Positions 63,093 to 64,000 of a stretch of DNA of 64,000 nt are shown in pieces. This stretch comes from Trichoplax adhaerens. Lineage: Eukaryota > Placozoa > Uniplacotomia > Trichoplacea > Trichoplacidae. Within the stretch, counting starts at the first letter, position 1; every line of letters starts with the position of its first letter. The DNA lies in the NCBI RefSeq assembly GCF_000150275.1, contig NW_002060950.1, forward strand, positions 6,679 to 70,678. The letters run 5' to 3'. The notes under the pieces were generated by a model. That model was given only the letters and a program-made list of their open reading frames with translations. It did no database searches and was not told the DNA's origin. Made by a program: the position numbers and the translations under genes.

Positions 63093-64000
63093 GGATACAG
63101 TACAGTATATTATACGCACTGTAAATTAAAATATGACTGTCTAACGCTCTATGCAGCGCCTGATTTGTCGGAAATATTTGAATGAGATCGCTAACAACGT
63201 TATTCCTACTGTTGCGTAATGTAGCTAAGTAAAAAAAAAGCTCCTAAGAAGATAATATACAGTGACGTTATTCCTGAACAGTACAGTAGTATCACTAGAG
63301 TTTGTACAAGTAGGAAGATAGCTCTCTGAACTACCTTCGACATAAAGATTGAAGTGGGTTTTACTGACTGTATGCAGTTAGGTACACCGATTTACTGTAC
63401 TGTATATTGCATAGTAAGGCATTAATATCGTCTGTAAATCGTAAAATATACAGTCTGTTCGAGGAAAGTGAAGCCAAAACTAATACAACAGGGCATAGGT
63501 TAGGATAGGATAATACAAGTATATTACTAAAAACAGCGCGCCATTTCCTTGACAGAATATATTCGGAGGATCTAACAACTAGGTTTTTCTTTTAGTGGTC
63601 CGTGATCCAGTACAGTACTACAGTATACAGTACGTATTGTACAGTACATTAACGGCACGTGACATTGCGTTGGGAAAACTTAATAATGCTACTCGTTGCT
63701 GTAAAGCATAAGTCACACATTCCGTGGACAGTATCCAATTTTACGTTAGTTACTGAATTAACACTCACTATGTAGTACACTAGTGGCAAAAAATACTTCG
63801 GTGCAAGCTTCGACTGAAGAAAATAAATGGTGTAAAGAATTATAGTATTTTATTCGCGAATATAGTGCAAATATTATAAACTGTACGTACTGTATAAGAT
63901 GCAGGCACATGTCATTGAACAGATGAAAAATAACTGTTGTACGTAACTCGAGGGAACATCCTAAAATTTTCCATCAGAACGCAGTTAGTAATTTATTACT
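63093..64000. other. Window end: no gene recognised
   Basis: Contains several single pentamer dyads and another TTTTAGTGGTCC motif (about 63592-63603) resembling a right end of the MITE family. The missing first exon of EIF3A was looked for here and not found. Confidence 0.4.

Noticed and set aside
63125-63178. Possible first exon of EIF3A on the minus strand (a segment reading IFPTNQALHRALD)
   Set aside because: It vaguely resembles the YFQRPENALKRAN start of the family, but has no ATG upstream in frame and no phase-1 donor, so it is likely chance.

Overview
This window is eukaryotic: AT-rich DNA carrying intron-rich, single-copy, animal-type genes. I rebuilt each gene by hand from splice sites, reading phase and remembered conservation; no database search was run. 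The encoded proteins align almost residue for residue with vertebrate orthologues. The introns are mostly 50-400 bp, and APAF1 has the vertebrate-like CARD/NB-ARC/WD40 layout. My best guess is an early-branching animal, most likely a placozoan (Trichoplax/Hoilungia type); a cnidarian is the main alternative. That assignment is inference.

Layout, left to right: a tiny ATP-synthase subunit gene (ATP5MK/DAPIT, +, 120-860); about 3.5 kb of intergenic DNA with pieces of an interspersed repeat; MAK16 (-, 4425-6689) divergent from a BOD1L/SHG1-type gene (+, 7284-10161); uroporphyrinogen-III synthase UROS (-, 12807-15290); a gene-poor tract (about 15.4-28.0 kb) with a tandem satellite and a decayed, probably transposon-derived protein gene (20959-23197); APAF1 (-, 28000-40779, 20 exons) divergent from an organic-anion transporter SLCO/OATP (+, 41392-45158); RRP12 (-, 46930-55160, 39 exons); and EIF3A (-, 57182-62203, first exon not found), followed by small inverted-repeat elements to the window end.

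The genes do not form one pathway. MAK16 and RRP12 both act in ribosome assembly and EIF3A in translation initiation; BOD1L-type proteins belong to chromatin/mitotic complexes; UROS makes haem; APAF1 builds the apoptosome; SLCO is a membrane transporter; ATP5MK is mitochondrial.

The strongest unexplained signal is a pentamer repeat, TACTG and its complement CAGTA, arranged as palindromes such as TACTGTACAGTA. It is clustered 50-500 bp upstream of nearly every gene start here, including both divergent gene pairs, with no dense cluster at gene 3' ends. This looks like a clade-specific promoter element or promoter-targeted repeat. Other points of interest are a 128-bp fold-back element and a Helitron-like repeat inside APAF1 introns, a blade-per-exon WD40 gene structure, a GC-AG intron and a U12-like donor in RRP12, and the remains of an undescribed mobile-type protein family.
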